Shown: positions 12,803 to 13,682 of the stretch, piece by piece
Layout: every line of letters begins with the position of its first letter
Position numbering within the stretch: the first letter of the stretch is position 1
The notes under the pieces: generated by a model
The model's input: the letters and a program-made list of their open reading frames with translations, nothing else
Databases searched by the model: none
What the model was told of the DNA's origin: nothing
Translations under genes and position numbers: made by a program
Assembly (NCBI GenBank): GCA_041172365.1
Contig: JBEDKD010000117.1
Location: 1-13,682 of the forward strand
Direction: 5' to 3'
From: JBEDKD01 sp041172365
GTDB lineage: Bacteria; Cyanobacteriota; Cyanobacteriia; Cyanobacteriales; Microcoleaceae
Length of the DNA: 13,682 nt

Positions 12803-13682
12803 TTAAGAAAACGCGACACGAAACCCAAATCTTCCGCGTCTCGCCATTGCATCATGTCTGCCACGATGGGCACTACGACACTCGATCGCGTCATTAACCC
12901 AAGATCCCCCCCGTCGCACTCGATAGGAAGCATTTTTCCCAATTTCCCAAGGTTTTCCATCGGTAGGAGCATAGAGATAATTATCATGCCAAACATCTTG
13001 ACACCATTCCCAAACATTACCGTGCATATCATATAAACCAAAAGAATTAGGGGGAAAAATACCGACATCCGTAGTTTTTTTCTCCTTAATTTCTCTAGCT
13101 GGATGTTGATAAGGATCAGCCGCGTAATTTACCAAATCAGGAGTAATAGTATCACCACAATTAAAAGGAGTTATCGTTCCCGCCCGACAAGCATATTCCC
13201 ATTCCGCTTCACTGGGGAGACGATAATATTTATCTGTTTTCCGCGAAAGTAACTGACAAAAATTTACCGCATCATACCAAGATACATTTTCTACGGGTAG
13301 AGACATCCCTTTAAACCAAGAAGGATTTGATTTCATTACAATTTCATATTGTCTTTGAGTAATCGGATATTTTGCCATATAAAAAGGTGAAATTGTCACT
13401 TCATGGAGAGGTCTTTCATAATGAGAACCTTCATGCGGTGGCGAACCCATTAAAAATTCACCTCCAGGGATATATACCATCTCTAAATTAATATCTTCTC
13501 CTAATTTTTCCACGAAAAAATATGCAAAATGACAAACACGACTGATCTCTATTCCTTGATTATCTACGGTGATAACATCAAATTCATTAATCGAAAAAAC
13601 TTGATTTAATCTTTGAGTGAAATCCGGTTTTATTTGTATTTTCAATAGTCGATAAATCGTAAATTTTTCTTCTATAGATAGA
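12803..13682 (-). CDS. FGE-sulfatase/C-type-lectin-fold protein, 5' end outside window
   Basis: Numbering from an internal TTG at 13645 the protein has 280 residues, but the frame stays open to the window edge (reading LSIEEKFTIYRL before that TTG), so the true start lies beyond 13682 and an N-terminal domain may be missing. Residues 53-280 form an FGE-sulfatase domain: EMVYIPGGEFLMGSP at 55-69, PVENVSWYDAVNFC at 117-130, RLPSEAEWEYACRAG at 142-156, GLYDMHGNVWEWCQD at 202-216, RRGGSW at 244-249, GFRVA at 274-278. Of the two catalytic cysteines of true formylglycine-generating enzyme only the second position (Cys256) is kept; the first appears to be Asn251. It is therefore unlikely to be a real FGE. 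Related cyanobacterial proteins carry this fold as a ligand-binding module, often fused to kinase or other signalling domains. The C-terminus is where diversity-generating retroelements act in some relatives. Confidence 0.88.
   Translation of the reverse strand, partial: LSIEEKFTIYRLLKIQIKPDFTQRLNQVFSINEFDVITVDNQGIEISRVCHFAYFFVEKLGEDINLEMVYIPGGEFLMGSPPHEGSHYERPLHEVTISPFYMAKYPITQRQYEIVMKSNPSWFKGMSLPVENVSWYDAVNFCQLLSRKTDKYYRLPSEAEWEYACRAGTITPFNCGDTITPDLVNYAADPYQHPAREIKEKKTTDVGIFPPNSFGLYDMHGNVWEWCQDVWHDNYLYAPTDGKPWEIGKNASYRVRRGGSWVNDAIECRSAHRGRHDAMARRGRFGFRVAFS

Overview
The window comes from a cyanobacterium. It has five exact copies of the HIP1 octamer GCGATCGC (899-906, 1376-1383, 4814-4821, 8712-8719, 9720-9727), where chance predicts about 0.2. 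It also has heptanucleotide STRR repeats, a Cph1-type phytochrome with the GAF cysteine, and an SDR/CIA30 protein typical of oxygenic phototrophs. No genus is assigned. There is no rRNA, tRNA, CRISPR array or intact transposase.

Layout: (1) 1-143, two heptad STRR tracts and a perfect 17-bp AT hairpin. (2) 144-4135, minus strand: a phytochrome histidine kinase followed 26 bp later by a Rossmann/CIA30 protein, a likely bicistronic unit. (3) 4136-5078: a non-coding promoter-type region, a small membrane protein on the plus strand, then a convergent gap with a long stem-loop and a dispersed repeat. (4) 5079-7058, minus strand: an Hpt-domain protein with a C-terminal four-cysteine motif, preceded by a DMT/EamA transporter. 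(5) 7059-7518: repeat-rich gap with four similar hairpins, a terminator-like inverted repeat and the second copy of the dispersed repeat. (6) 7519-8325, minus strand: a short RTX-type calcium-binding protein. (7) 8462-10687, plus strand: a three-gene unit made of an ABC ATPase, a DUF2237 protein and an ABC-2 permease. The gap between RTX and ABC genes holds a TATAAT box and a CRP-like palindrome. (8) 10688-12802: an accessory island with two toxin-antitoxin modules on the minus strand (MazF-like with a small antitoxin; DUF433 with DUF5615), a truncated small gene, two copies of a 93-bp MITE, AGAAACC-type repeats and a short tandem repeat. (9) 12803 to the right edge, minus strand: an FGE-sulfatase/C-type-lectin-fold protein whose 5' end lies outside the window.

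The most distinctive structure is in the accessory island. Both toxin-antitoxin operons are preceded by the same ~80-bp segment (75/80 identical), in the same orientation, carrying an extended -10 box TGATATAAT. One copy has been split by the MITE, which left a clean 5-bp target duplication (CCTGG). Other points of interest are the pairing of a red-light sensor kinase with an HCF173-like SDR/CIA30 protein, the DUF2237 gene embedded in an ABC-2 exporter operon, and strong enrichment of CGCG that HIP1 alone does not explain.
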